NCBI GenBank assembly: GCA_964007475.1
Contig: OZ023273.1
Span: 74,487,524 to 74,551,523 of the forward strand
DNA: 64,000 nucleotides
Direction: 5' to 3'
Source of the DNA: Hybos culiciformis
Taxonomy: Eukaryota; Arthropoda; Insecta; Diptera; Hybotidae
The notes under the pieces are model-generated. The model had not been told where the DNA came from, did not search any database, and saw only the letters and a program-made list of their open reading frames with translations. Shown piece by piece: positions 23,001 through 34,339 of this stretch (positions are counted from its first letter, which is position 1; each line of letters starts with the position of its first letter). Made by a program: the position numbers and the translations under genes.

Positions 23001-26000
23001 CAAAAAGTTCATCGCCAAGCAATTCATCGCCAAGCAATTCATCGCCAATAACTCATCGCCAGTAATTCATCGCCAACAATTCATCGCCAGTAATTTATCG
23101 CCCGTAATTCATCGCCAGCAATTCATCGCCAGCAATTCATCGCCAGCAATTCATCGCCAGTAATTCATCGCCAGCAATTCATCGCCAAGCAATCCTTCAC
23201 CAGCAATTCATCGCCGGCGGCGGCGATGAATTGCTGGCGATTCATATTTTATGTTTTTTTTTTGGTTTCTTTTTTATATTTCGGCGAAAAAAAAATTTTG
23301 CCGTCGAAAAATGTATGAAAATTTTGAGTGGCCATATCTCCAAAACGGGGCATTTCCGAGAAAAAAAACGTTTGAATTTGGTGATTTGGGAACCGCGTCT
23401 ACTTCCTCACCAAGTTTCTGCCACATCGGGCTAATTTTTGTTTTTTTTTTTTTTTATATATTTCGGAGGAAAAAAAAATTTTCCATAGAAAAATGTATGA
23501 TAATTTTGAGGGTCCAAATCTCCGAAACGGAGAATTTCCAAGAAAAAAGCTTCTGTATTTAATGGTGTGGGCACCGCCTCCACCCAATCACCAATTGGCG
23601 ATGAATTGCTGGCGATGAATTGCTGGCGATGAATTGCTGGCGATGAATTACTGGCGATGAATTACTGGCGATGAATTGCTGGCGATGAATTACTGGCGAT
23701 GAATAACTGGCGATGAATTGCTTGGCGATGAATTGCTTGGCGATGAACTTTTTGACGATGAATTGCTTGACGATGAATTGCTGGCGATGAATTGCTGGCG
23801 ATGAATTGCTTCGCGATGAATTGCTAGGCGATGAATCAGCCGCTTACCGAATAGTGTTTATTTTGAAAAACATAATTTTTCAAAATTAAAAAAAAGAAGG
23901 TGTTTACAAAAACTTTTTTTTTAAATTAATCAATGGTAAATATGCAATTCTTATTAATTTCTAAATTTGTAAATATGTCTTTGGAATTTTCAATAACGAC
24001 TCAAGAAAGTCCACATTGTACTGCTAACTTGTATTACTTGGTTTTCTGTTCCTAAAAATTTACCATAAAATTAATTAATATTAATTTCATTCACCATTAT
24101 AACGCAGTGATGAACTGTAACCGGTTAGCACCGGTTCCATAGAACCACTTCTTAAATCTTTTAATAGTTAATAGTACTATTGAATATAATTTTGGGGAAG
24201 GAAAATTGTATTTACATTCAGATCATATTCTTTAATTTTTTCCTTTAATTATTTTTTATTCTGTAGGCTATTTAGCATATTTTTAGTTGCACCAAATATT
24301 AAATTGGTAAAGAATAATGTGATTTGAAAATTTCTAATTTTGTACAAATAAAAATCTTATTTAAAACAAAAATTTAGTTTTTAGTACGAGAAAACTGGTT
24401 GTAAAAATTTTGACAGCTCATCACTAATTATAAGTATATATACATATATGTATTATAGAAGAGACATTAGACTTAAACTTTATATTCTATTTAGGTACTT
24501 CTAGTAATCTAATAATATATAATAAATAATTGAATTGATATTTTTTGTTTTTTATTTTAAATAAGTAATTTTTTTTTTTTTCGACACTATGTTTTAATTG
24601 CATCCAAATGAAGAGTAGGAATTTAATATACCTACCTTTTTTTGTAATCGGGCTTGATAGCTTTATCTTGTATTCTAAATTTTCTGCTACAAAATTTGTC
24701 ATATCTCCGTCCTTACTAACAATCCCTTCTAAATTATATGGAAATGCTTTTTGAAAAAAAAAAAAAAACAAATATAAATACAATAATGATAAGCTGTATT
24801 AATAATTGTGAATTTAATGAGCTGAACTCACAATACTATCCAGTGATGCCCGCGGGCCCATTTACGGCCCGTTAATCGTTTTTATCCGGCCCGTTTTGAA
24901 TTTTATTACTAATATACGTCTACTTCAAATTTTCATAAAATTATATTTCTTTTTAAAAATTAACAAAAAAAAAAAAAATTAAAATAAAAGTTTTCTTATA
25001 ATTTTTCTTTTTTATTTCGTACAGTAATAAAATTTATTAAACAGGAAAAAGATATTAAATTTGGATCCCAAGTAGCAAGAATACTAGATTACTTTGTAAA
25101 CGAATTCATACATAATTAATTAGTAATAAGCAAAATATAGAAAGCTTTATCTTTTTACATTTAAATCTTGGATGTCTATTAAATTAAAAACGACAAGTTA
25201 TTAGTTTTACAGACTCGCGATACTTTCCCAATAAATATATATATATATATATATGTATATATAGACACATTATATAATTAACTTAGTGTAACATAAATTT
25301 TGAATTACAGTGAATTATAGTGAACTAAAATCATCGCAATGAACAAGACGCTTAAAATTTATAATAAAATGTTTCAAAAATGTTTTCAATAAATTTTTCG
25401 AAAATAGCAAAATATTAATAATAAATGTAGAGCTAGATTGACATAATATTTTCTTTTAATAGTTGGCCACAAACCTTCTCATGTTTTCTGAAATGGACCG
25501 TAAAAGATTGGGCACCACTGTAGATATACTACTACTTACAATTATCACAAATTAATGATATCGGCCTTTTTGTTGCTATTGCGGCACATTTTCTGGAATT
25601 TTTCAAATACGATTTTTTATTTTTACCATCATTAATTTTATCATCGTCAAAGATTTTGCTCTTGCTATTCATGTTGTAGCATCCTGCAGGACCTAGCTGT
25701 CCTCTACCACCATCGATTGCATCATCAGAAATATCATCACCATCATCAGCATCATCATCATCATCATCATCATCATCATTACTGCTTTTTGTACTGCTAC
25801 CACTTTCTGAATTATTTCTTAAATTATTTTTGAGTTTTTTTTTTTCACCACCAAAATTTCTTCTTTCATCCAAATTTGTTTTTTTTTTCAATTTTTCTTT
25901 ATTTAATAAATAATTAGAATGGAATGCGATTTCAGTGTATGATGCTGTCATATTATTATCATCATCATCATCATCATCATCATCAACATCAACATTGTCC

Positions 26001-26197
26001 TGATGATTTTTATTGGCATTGATTTTTTTTGCACCTAATTCTTTTCTATTTCCATGAATTTGGATGCTGCTTGTCATTGATTTTTCAGTTTTATTTATTA
26101 ATTTATTGCTACTTTCCATTGTTATGGCTAACGATGGCGGATTCGATGATCCGGCAGCAGTTCCAAGCTTATTTCTGTCGTTACCAAATTGAGTTTC
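20048..26197 (-). CDS. BORCS6: BORC complex subunit 6 homologue (lyspersin), five exons found
   Basis: Exons on the minus strand are 26197-25540, 24746-24636, 22626-22436, 20385-20225 and 20093-20048 (TAA). All splice sites are GT-AG and all phases agree. From the ATG at 26119 the protein has 362 residues. Residues 262-362 match the conserved BORCS6 C-terminus: NDIEIEAQYLAASVDSLTEN, then HSISSITADNVEVHKNAVNK, then DANIKSMYTIMAKTEE and a helical REIKRLVEMFESNL end. In animals BORC sits on lysosomes and recruits ARL8 to link them to kinesin. The N-terminal part is low-complexity, with two runs of nine Asp. The first exon frame is open back to a pyrimidine-rich acceptor (AG at 26199-26198), so a further 5-prime exon may exist and the true start is unsettled. 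Each of the three long introns holds a transposon. Confidence 0.9.
20878..21851. mobile_element. Mutator-like element with AATCCAGT foldback arms, 9-bp TSD
   Basis: The element begins GGGTTACCCCTGATATCC and ends GGGGGGTTCCC, flanked on both sides by TATTTATTT (20869-20877 and 21852-21860). The left arm is a tandem series of AAAATCCAGTAAGAC-like units and the right arm near 21715-21835 is the mirror, ACTGGATTTTGTCT. A strong inner hairpin (TAATAATCGGCGCGCGCCGA) lies near 21055-21070. It contains a piece of MULE transposase (21346-21604). It lies in the third long intron of the BORCS6 homologue. Confidence 0.85.
21346..21604 (+). pseudogene. MULE transposase C-terminal fragment
   Basis: The plus frame reads VEAWHRRLKVVVGKKNVGVH, then IIKELGKELVIRKNEIEKV, and ends near MTKFEYLKAISI before TAA at 21602-21604. 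The EAWHR motif, the following basic helix and the closing YL-containing segment are hallmarks of the C-terminal end of insect Mutator-like transposases. These proteins often carry FLYWCH zinc fingers. The catalytic DDE part is missing, so only this remnant survives between the foldback arms. Confidence 0.75.
22907..23848. mobile_element. Foldback element with CAATTCATCGCCAG arms
   Basis: The left arm (22918-23215) has about twenty copies of a 12-15 bp unit near CAATTCATCGCCAG. The right arm (23594-23835) has about seventeen copies of the reverse complement, GCGATGAATTGCTG. The octamer GAATAGTG flanks both sides (22899-22906 and 23849-23856) and is the best target-duplication candidate. The centre has two copies of a module with CCATATCTCCAAAACGGGGC. 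It lies in the second long intron of the BORCS6 homologue. Confidence 0.75.
24841..25520. mobile_element. hAT-like MITE in BORCS6 intron
   Basis: The ends are CAGTGATGCCCGCGG and, in reverse complement, CAGTGGTGCCCAATC, sharing CAGTGRTGCCC. The subterminal GGCCC/GGACCG blocks are typical of hAT elements. It accounts for 680 of the 793 bases of the first BORCS6 intron found. The 8-bp flanks do not match, so the duplication has decayed or the limits are slightly off. Confidence 0.7.
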
Positions 26198-26620
26198 CTA
26201 AAAAAAAAAAAAAAAAAAAGTAGGTACCTAGGTACATTTTATTTAAGCAAATTTTTTTAAAAAATACAAAATTTAATAATTATTTTTTCGTGTTTACATT
26301 TGATTTATTATTTTTTTCCATAATAATCCTTGGCTTGGCACATATAGAAACACTTTTATTTTAATTAATTATTATTTTTATTTTTCTTTTTTAAAGTTTT
26401 AAATTTTTTGTTTCCCACCAGCATCAAAAATATTAATATTCTATCGAAAAAAAAAATTTTAATTAATTATTATTTTCAAGTTCATAATCATTATAATTAT
26501 ATTTATAATAAAAAAAAAAAAAAAAACTCAATTTGACATTTGGGTTGTTCTGAGAAAATTGTTATATTATAAGGTCTAAAAACTTCAGGTTTGTAATAAG
26601 GTTTGGCGGCGCCGTAAGAT

Positions 26621-27472
26621 CAGCGCCGTGCTGCAACTTTTGGGGGCCCTGTGCTGACACTAAAAATTTTTTTTTTTTCAAATTTTATTGAATTCATTTT
26701 TATTGATTTTAATTAAAATAATAAAAGAAAGAAATTATAACGCAATTTTTCTATCTCTTTTGCCGGCAAATTCATCAATTACATCATTATAATCAATCGT
26801 TCTGGCTATTGCGTTTTCAATCGATAGTATTGCTAATCCAGAGAGTCTTTCCTGCGACATTGTAGACCTTAGATAATTTTCAATCAATTTTAGTTTTGAA
26901 AACGATCGTTCACAGTGAGCAACGGTAACGGCGTATTGTTAAAATTATTCGATATACGATACATACATTTGGACAATGTTACAGAAACAGTATAAAAAAA
27001 TAAAAAACTAAAATAAATATATTGAAAAAAAAACTGAGACAATATTACCTAAAATTAATATGTAATATCCGCACTAATATTAACGATGGACCCAAAAAAT
27101 TTAAACTATTAATGATATTTATAATTTGCGAAAATTCACTATTTATTACAATTAAAATAAAACGTATTTCTGTTTAAAACTTTGAAATTATAGTACTTTT
27201 TACCAATAAGACACTATAAAATGAAAGAAAACAATAATTTGAACCAAAAACACAACTAAATTATTAAGTATATTTGTTTCAAATTAAATCTTATCCAACT
27301 AGATTTGTTTGAAAGTTAAACGAATTTTGAATTTTCATCCTTGATTTTTTCAATTCGTGGTATTTTTTTGTTATTGGAGAAGTTTTTCTAATGTATTTAA
27401 TATTTGGGGGCCCCTCAAAAATAGGAGGCCCAGTGCGATTGCACTTGTTGCACTTGCTATAGTACGGCGCTG
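26621..27472. mobile_element. hAT element nested in a foldback, 8-bp TSD
   Basis: The ends CAGCGCCGTGCTGCAA and (reverse complement of the right) CAGCGCCGTACTATAG are inverted repeats. The octamer CGTAAGAT is repeated exactly outside both (26613-26620 and 27473-27480). Length is 852 bp, with only a transposase tail left inside, so it is non-autonomous. Confidence 0.92.
26751..26931 (-). pseudogene. hAT transposase dimerisation-domain remnant
   Basis: The minus strand reads VTVAHCERSFSKLKLIENYL, then RSTMSQERLSGLAILSIENA and DYNDVIDEFAGKRD. This is the C-terminal hAT dimerisation domain of the type seen in ZMYM1/TTF-finger proteins. Only about 60 codons remain. It belongs to a different hAT lineage from those at 4862, 37758 and 57754. 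Confidence 0.85.
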
Positions 27473-27724
27473 CGTAAGATTAGTCCGCGGGACATTTGTC
27501 CGCGATGAAATTTGTATGGAAAACTTCGTAGACAAATGTCATTTTGCAAAATGTCATTTGTCCGCGATTAATTTTTGCAAAATGTCATTTGCCCGCGATT
27601 AATTTTTATCGTCGATAAAAGACATTTCGAATCGCGGACAAATGTCATTTTTATGTCCGCGATACAAAAAAAAATCGCGGACAAACGTCGCGAGGACAAA
27701 TGTCCAACCCCCGGTTTGGCCATG

Positions 27725-28935
27725 GCCAATATCCATAAATAGTAAGTTGTTGAATCAAAGGAGGATTATCATACAAAAAATTTTGGTGTTCTTATACTTG
27801 AGTTAATTTGCGAGTTAAATCAGGTACACCTGATAAAACCAGGATGATTTATTTATACCTTGTTCGCATTCTAATTTAAAGTCCACTTAATTTTCGGAAA
27901 ACAAATTGCTGTTAGCATTACAAAATTTGATGAGAACTGGATTTTGATGATGTATAAAAAAAAAAATTAAGAAAGAGAAAAAATTGTTGTTGAAAATTTT
28001 GATTTTTTATATCGCTTTTTATCAATTTTATTTTGTTTTTTTGTTTTCATTTTGACTCGATTTTGACAAAATAAAAAGGTTATAGTTGGCAACAAAATTT
28101 CAAAAAATGAGTGAAAGTAACTAAAAAAGGAACTATTTTTTTATAAATGTAGAATTCTAACCCTGATAAACTGGAATATTAAAATGGAATATACATTCCG
28201 GAAAATATTTTTATATGAAAAATCTAGTTCATTTTCCTGAAAATTCCGGAATACAGCAGATTCCACAAATATTCTCCTAATGCGAACACCATATTACACA
28301 ATTTGATGCGAAGTGGAAGGGAATTTATAATGCGTTCCATTATTCACGATTTTAGCTTGAATTAGCATCGGTATTCTACTTTTGACTCTTTTGAATAATG
28401 GAACGATACGATTTGACAGCTAAAATTCTATATCCACAATAATTTCTGCAAAAAATCATTCCGAAATACAATTTTATTTTCAATAAATCTGTAAAGGGAA
28501 ATTAAAAATTTCCCATTAGAATTCGTTTTCTAAGACAACTTTTAAGTGATTTTAAATTCAGAATCAATTACATCTACTAATCATTAACAATTATGGTTCT
28601 CTTTTCCGAATTAAATATTTTTAATATTCTTTGAAATCATCTTTTATATTAATTAGAACTCATAAATTTGTTAAAAAGAAAAAAAATAATAATTTTAGAA
28701 GAAAGTTTTATTTATTTTATTTCTAACCATATACTTTATAATTTTGTATTGGTTTTGCCTTATATTGACATTTTACTACAGTCGGCTACATTTTGCTACC
28801 GTCGGCTACAAATATTAACTTAATTTTTGTATTTATTTCGTTATTTCTTTTTCATTTTCATTTTTAAATAATATTGATTTCTGGAACTTTGTTAAATAAT
28901 AAAAAATTAAAAAAAATAAAATATAACGCATTAAA
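27725..28935. other. Duplicated non-coding block
   Basis: No gene is recognised. Around 27735-27860 lies a reversed, diverged copy of the block at 31500-31600. The part 28270-28935 is an inverted copy of 34600-35745 without the 597-bp element found there. Confidence 0.55.
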
Positions 28936-28936
28936 G

Positions 28937-29659
28937 GAGTAAACACAATTGGGGCGACAACGACGACTACAACGACAGCGATATCACTGGAGTGAACACA
29001 ATTACGGCGACGGCGACGAAATAAATAAACAGGAAAAAAAGAAACAAATAGAAATATAAACAAAAAAAATATATGGTTGTCGTTGTCGCCCGGCGACAAA
29101 ATAGAAACATTTATAATTTATCGCTAGGCGACAATGTAGTTTGTCGCCAGTCGTCTGAATTGTGTTCATTCTCATACAAATATATGGTTTCTGTTTTTTT
29201 TGTTATGCCTTGTTCAGACAACGACTTAATCATGATTTCGTAATCATGATTTACGTAGATAATCATACTTTGAAAACGTGTGTGAACGCGATTATGAACG
29301 AAAACAAAAAAAGTAAACAACATGAAAGCAAACAAAATAAAAACATAAATATTATTTGCTACTCAAATTTTTTTTTGTTTTGTAAATAAAGAAAATATGT
29401 CAAAAATAAAAGTCAAAAATAACTAGGAATGAGTGGAAATGGGTAACATGGATGGTAAAAAACTATAAACTCATCCCTGAAATTTTTCATGATTTTCGAT
29501 AATCATGATTTCCGATGACACTTTTTTTGTATGAGCAAATCATGGAAAAAAGAATGATAATCACAAAAAGTAAGATTATCATGATCAGAGTTCATTGTCT
29601 GAACAAGGCATTAGTTGCTATCGCTGTCGTTGTCGCTGTCGCCCCAATTGTGTTTACTA
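28937..29659. mobile_element. Foldback repeat with GCGACAACGAC arms, copy 2 (interrupted)
   Basis: Left arm GAGTAAACACAATTGGGGCG with GACAACGACGACTACAACGAC repeats; right arm ends CCCCAATTGTGTTTACTAC. The right half is interrupted by the Harbinger-type MITE at 29206-29610. Removing it restores TTTGTTAGTTGCTATCGC, matching the uninterrupted copy near 30980. Imperfect flanking octamers (CTTTTATG/CTTTAATG in reverse complement) hint at an 8- to 9-bp duplication. Confidence 0.7.
29206..29610. mobile_element. Harbinger-type MITE, TTA TSD (405 bp)
   Basis: The ends TGCCTTGTTCAGACAA and TTGTCTGAACAAGGCA are perfect inverted repeats of 16 bp, flanked by TTA at 29203-29205 and 29611-29613. Inside, AATCATGATT-type palindromes recur near 29228-29250 and 29490-29585. 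The TTA target and short perfect TIRs fit PIF/Harbinger. The interruption of a foldback copy gives direct evidence for the insertion. Confidence 0.85.
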
Positions 29660-29686
29660 CATAAAAGATCCCATTATAAAATTAAT

Positions 29687-30554
29687 GGGAGTGGCTACAG
29701 TAACGGTAACCGTAACTTATTTTTTTTTAACAGTTACGATTAAAGTAACTTATTTTTTTCATTTTTTTGGTAATGCTTAAAGTTACGGCAATTTTTTTTT
29801 TTTTTTTATCGAAAAAAAAAAAATTTATTTAATTTTTTTTTTTTTTTCTTTTTTTCTTTTTTTTTTGTCTTAACCCTTTCTTCGGGATTCGAACCTCGTT
29901 CTTTAGCATTTCAGTCTACCACTCTACCTCTCGGGTACAGTATTAAAATTATAAACGTGTACAAAATAGAAAATATAAATTATGTGTACATGTGAAAGTT
30001 ATTGACAAGTAAAACCCTTACATCGTCATACAAAAAATGCAAGAATAGTAAAACCTTACATCGTTATACAAAAATACAAAAATAGTTTTAAAAGCGCGAA
30101 GCGCCAAAGCAAAAAGAAAAAAGAAAAAAGAAGCCCTAGGGGGTTTGGGGGAGGCGGCGGCCGTCCCCCATTCAGCATAACAACTTTTTATTTTAAAAAA
30201 AAGTCATAATGCTCAAAAAAAACTTTGCCGTAAAAAAAAGTTACGTCCGCCGTAACTTTAGACAATTTTCTACAGGATTACGGTTGCCGTAACTCTCAAA
30301 AAAAAAAAAGAGTTACGTTTGTCGTAACTTTAAACATTTTTCAACAGGATTACGGTTGCCGTAACTCTAAAAATAAAAAAGAGTTACGTTTGCCGTAACT
30401 TTATTCAATTTTCAACAGGATTACGGTTGCCGTAATTCTAAAAATAAAAAAGAGTTACGTTTGCCGTAACTTTGGTCAATTTTCAACAGGACTACGGTTG
30501 CCGTAACTCTCAAAAAAAAAAAGAGTTACGTTTGCCGTAACTGTAGCCACTCCC
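29687..30554. mobile_element. GGGAGTGGCTACAG foldback element, copy A
   Basis: The ends GGGAGTGGCTACAG and CTGTAGCCACTCCC are inverted repeats, flanked by AAAATTAAT on both sides (29678-29686 and 30555-30563). The interior is built from repeated short palindromes such as GTTACGTTTGCCGTAAC and ATTACGGTTGCCGTAACTC. It also holds a minus-oriented tRNA-like module (29881-29940) and a G-rich block near 30135-30170. No protein is encoded. The 9-bp duplication fits Mutator/foldback-type transposition. Confidence 0.88.
29881..29940 (-). repeat. tRNA-like module inside foldback copy A
   Basis: In reverse complement it has an A-box-like sequence with GAGAGGTAGAGTGGTAGA and B-box GAGGTTCGAATCCCG. It is nearly identical to modules at 33598-33658 and 38661-38726. 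It cannot fold into a full tRNA and is best seen as a SINE fragment carried by the foldback element. Confidence 0.65.
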
Positions 30555-30945
30555 AAAATTAATGAAGAATATGATCTAATACCGTATCGGCACTTGTCTG
30601 CAAAGCTTTATTCCTAAGGCCACCTTAACGAAACCCGTACACACTCTAATTTTTGACACTTAAAAAAAAAAAAGATGTGTAAACAAACTCTTTTTTATCT
30701 AGTTTATTTTCAAATTATTATTTCCAACCTTTTAAAAATATAAAAAAGCAGAAAATAGCAAGGAAAAAGCAACAAAGTTTGCAACTATAATGTCTGAAAA
30801 CTGACCTTTTTGTCTGCAAACTAACTTTTTTTGTCTGCAAACTGGCCTTTTATGCAAAGGTTAGTTATTTTTTTTTTCTCCTTTTTTTTGTATGAGAAAG
30901 GTCTGTTCACAGGTCAGTTTACATGTCAGTTTTTAAGGTATTATG

Positions 30946-31295
30946 TAGTAAACACATATGGGCGATAGCGACAACGACAGCGATAGCGACTATCAAAAAA
31001 AAAAATAGAAACCATATATTTGTATGAGAATGAACACAATTGAGACATTGTCGCCTGGCAACAAATTAGAAATGTTTCTATTTGTGGCCGAGCGATAACG
31101 ACAACCATACATTTTTTTATTTATTTTTCTAATTGTTTACTTTTTTCATGTTTATTTATTTTGTCGCCGTCGCCGTAATTGTGTTCACTCCAGTGATGTC
31201 GCCGTAATTGTGTTCACTCCAGTGATATCGCCGTCGTTGTCGTTGTCGTTGTAGTCGTCGTTGTCGCCGTCGTTGTCGCCCCAATGTGTTTACTC
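30946..31295. mobile_element. Foldback repeat with GCGACAACGAC arms, copy 3
   Basis: Left end TAGTAAACACATATGGGCGA with GCGATAGCGAC units; right end GTCGTTGTCGCCCC followed by AATGTGTTTACTC. The middle keeps the CATTGTCGCCTGG inner arm, more diverged than in copy 1. It is uninterrupted and serves as the reference for the empty site in copy 2. Confidence 0.65.
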
Positions 31296-31330
31296 CTTTA
31301 AGTAGACCAAATTAAAGATAAGATAAAAAA

Positions 31331-32530
31331 AAATATCGAAATAGCTAAAAAAACATAAAAATAAAATAAGTTTTATTGTTCGAATTTTGATTTTGAAATA
31401 ATTCAAACGTACATGCCCAACCGATAATTTTTTGACGTAACCATAACATATCAGGACATATTCATTTAATTTATCAGTTGAACCTGATTTAACTCACATT
31501 TAACTCAACTTTAAAACAACTAAATTTTTTGTATGATAAACCTCCTTTAACTCAACAACTATTTATAAACATTTGCGAAACCTTATTTAAACCCGAAGTT
31601 TGGAAAGCCTATAATAGGCTTTCCAAACTCAGAATTTTATTCATGAATTAAATCAGGTTATCCCTCAATTGAAAATTGCTGTTCACACCATGATTTTTTT
31701 TAACCCGGGTTAATTTTGTTGTTTTTTTATTTTTATTTTTTTTCTTAATTTTCTAAATAAAAATTAGTGAATAAAATTTAATCAAAAACAATTAAAAAAT
31801 TATATAAAAAAAATCTATAAGTGAATTAATTAATTTAAAATTAAAATTCGAAAAATAAAAAATACAAAAAAAAAAATTATTTTATTTTTAATTTTTTTTT
31901 AGCCATTTTGTTTTTCTTTTTTTAATTATTCAAACGTACATTCCCAACCGATAATTTTTTGACGTAATCATAACATATCAGGACATATTCATTTAATTTA
32001 TCAGGTGAATCTGATTTAACTCACATTTAACTCAACATTAAAACAACTAAATTTTTTGTATGATAAACCTCCTTTAACTCAACAACTATTCATAAACATT
32101 TGCGAAACCTTATTTAAACCCGAAGTTTGGAAAGGCTATAGCGGACCAAATTAAATGTCAAATCGATTTTTTTTTTACGATGGGAATTTTTTGACTTGCA
32201 GAAAAGGGAGATCTACGTTTGAAACGCACTCAAATCCAACATTTGAGTACGTTCCATAAGTATTTTGGTCTTGTACGTAGAATCTCCCTTTTCTGCAAAC
32301 CAAAAAATTCCGGTCCTAGAAAAAAAACCGATTTGACATTTAATTTGGTTAAATCTGCTAAGATCATATACTTCATTAATTTTATAAGGGCATATCTTTT
32401 AATGCGTCATATTTCATTTTTTACATTTTTAACAAAGTTCCAGAAATCAATGTTATTTCAAAATGAAAATGAAAAAGAAATGTTTGAAAATAATGAAATA
32501 AATACAAAAATTAAGTTAATTTTTTTAGCC
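31331..32530. repeat. Segmental repeat block (reference copy)
   Basis: The part 31331-31566 is essentially identical to 33096-33339. A partial copy lies at 31925-32145. The part 32139-32530 matches 34340-34728 and includes a palindrome with CCAAATTAAATGTCAAATCG and its mirror CGATTTGACATTTAATTTGG. The site ATTTATAAACATTTGCGAAA at 31561 is the unfilled form of the foldback target at 33331. No gene is recognised; the 130-codon frame here is part of the repeat. Confidence 0.75.
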
Positions 32531-33095
32531 GTTAGGAACGAGAATAGCTATGTGGTAAAATGTAAACAAGAACTCGGTATAAACCTTTTTAAAGTATATG
32601 GGTTGAACTAAATTTGATAAAATATGTAAATAAAATTAAAAATTTTATATTTTTATTAAACATTTTATATTTTATTTAAAATTTTGTATTTTATTAAAAT
32701 AAAAATATAAAATTTCAAATTTTATTTAAGAAAACAAAAAAATTTGTTAAAATTTATTTTTTTTGTTTGATTTTAATCAAAATTATCAATGTCCTTAGCT
32801 AAGGCCAACTAAAAAGTACTCCCAGAATTCGGACTATTATGGAAAATTATAAAAATTCCCTTTGCAGAAGTTTTGAGGTAGGATTGCATTACTGAAGATT
32901 TTGTCTTTCACAAAATACAGATTGTCTGCAACGTAGGATTTTGTCATTAGTTAAGGACAATCTGTACTTACTGAACGTACTATTAGGCAAAATCGTGACT
33001 TATGGAACGCACTTATTGTTTATTTAGATTTAGATCTGTAAAAATTCATTGAACTAAATAAATCAGTTGTTGTGCATATGTGTTTGAATAACAAA
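32531..33095. other. Non-coding block, partly duplicated at 36553
   Basis: The part 32531-32855 matches 36553-36886 closely (starting TTAGGAACGAGAATAGC). The remainder is AT-rich without recognisable genes. Confidence 0.6.
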
Positions 33096-33339
33096 AAAAA
33101 AAATATCGAAATAGCTAAAAAAACATAAAAATAAAATAAGTTTTATTGTTCGAATTTTGATTTTGAAATAATTCAAACGTACATGCCCAACCGATAATTT
33201 TTTGACGTAACCATAACATATCAGGACATATTCATTTAATTTATCAGTTGAACCTGATTTAACTCACATTTAACTCAACTTTAAAACAACTAAATTTTTT
33301 GTATGATAAACCTCCTTTAACTCAACAACTATTTATAAA

Positions 33340-34288
33340 GGGAGTGGCTACAGTTACGGCAACCGTAACTTATTTTTTTTTTAACAGTTACGGTTAACGT
33401 AACTTATTTTTTTTTTTAACAGTTACGGTTAACGTAACTTACTTTTTTTTTTTTAATGCTTAAAGTTACGGCAATTTTTTTTTTTTTTTTTTTCGAAAAA
33501 AAAAAAAAAATTTATTTAATTTTTTTTTCTTTTTTTGCTTTTTTTTTCTTTTTTTGCTTTTTTTGCTTTTTTTTCTTTTTTTTTTGTCTTAACCCTTCTT
33601 CGGGATTCGAACCTCGTTCTTTAGCATTTCATTCTACCACTCTACCTCTCGACTACAGTATTAAAATTATAAACGTGTACAAAATAGAAAATATAAATTA
33701 TGTGTACATGTGAAAGTTATTGACAAGTAAAAACCTTACATCGTCATACAAAAAATACAAGAATAGTTAAACCTTACATAGTTATACAAAAATACAAAAA
33801 AAAGAATTAAAAGCGCGAAGCGCCAAAGCAAAATAAAAAAAAAAAAAGAAGCCCTAGGGGGTTTGGGGGAGGCGGCGGCCGTCCCCCATTCAGCATAACA
33901 ACTTTTTATTTAAAAAAAAGTCATAATGTTCAAAAATAACTTTGCCGTAATCACTAAAAAAAAAAAAAAAGTTACGTCCGCCGTAACTTTAGACAATTTT
34001 CTACAGGATTACGGTTGCCGTAACTCTAAAAAAAAAAAAGAGTTACGTTTGCCGTAACTTTAAACAATTTTCAACAGGATTACGGTTGCCGTAACTCTAA
34101 AAATAAAAAAAGAGTTACGTTTGCCGTAACTTTAGTCAATTTTCAACAGGATTACGGTTGCCGTAACTCTAAAAATAAAAAAAGAGTTACGTTTGCCGTA
34201 ACTTTAGTCAATTTTGAACAGGATTACGGTTGCCGTAACTCTCAAAAAAAAAAAAAGAGTTACGTTTGCCGTAACTGTAGACGCTCCC
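33340..34288. mobile_element. GGGAGTGGCTACAG foldback element, copy B
   Basis: Ends GGGAGTGGCTACAG and CTGTAGACGCTCCC; flanks ATTTATAAA at 33331-33339 and 34289-34297. The unoccupied locus with a single ATTTATAAA is present at 31561 in otherwise identical flanking sequence, so insertion and duplication are proven within the window. It holds the tRNA-like module at 33598-33658 (minus) and a G-rich block near 33850. Length is 949 bp. Confidence 0.92.
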
Positions 34289-34339
34289 ATTTATAAACAT
34301 TTGCGAAAACTTATTTAAACCCGAAGTTTGGAAAGGCTA

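Larger units (their letters stand above)
26608..27712. mobile_element. Foldback element with CATTTGTCCGCG arms, split by a hAT
   Basis: The octamer GGTTTGGC lies at 26600-26607 and 27713-27720. Taking out the nested hAT element (26621-27472 plus its 8-bp duplication) leaves a compact foldback of about 245 bp. It carries GACATTTGTCCGCGAT and its mirror ATCGCGGACAAATGTC several times between 27485 and 27705. The shared flank plus restored arms support one original insertion. Outer end bases are GGCGCC and CCCCC. Confidence 0.65.

Noticed and set aside
22919..23220. CRISPR-like array of short regular repeats
   Set aside because: Units are contiguous with no unique spacers, and the mirrored copy at 23594-23835 shows a foldback.
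29821..29880. Poly-T runs as transcription terminators
   Set aside because: Such runs are everywhere in this AT-rich sequence; position relative to a Pol III unit is suggestive only next to the tRNA-like modules and cannot be tested here.
32219..32611. 130-codon open frame, also found at 34444-34749
   Set aside because: Both lie in a duplicated palindromic repeat, start at unrelated points and have no recognisable domain.
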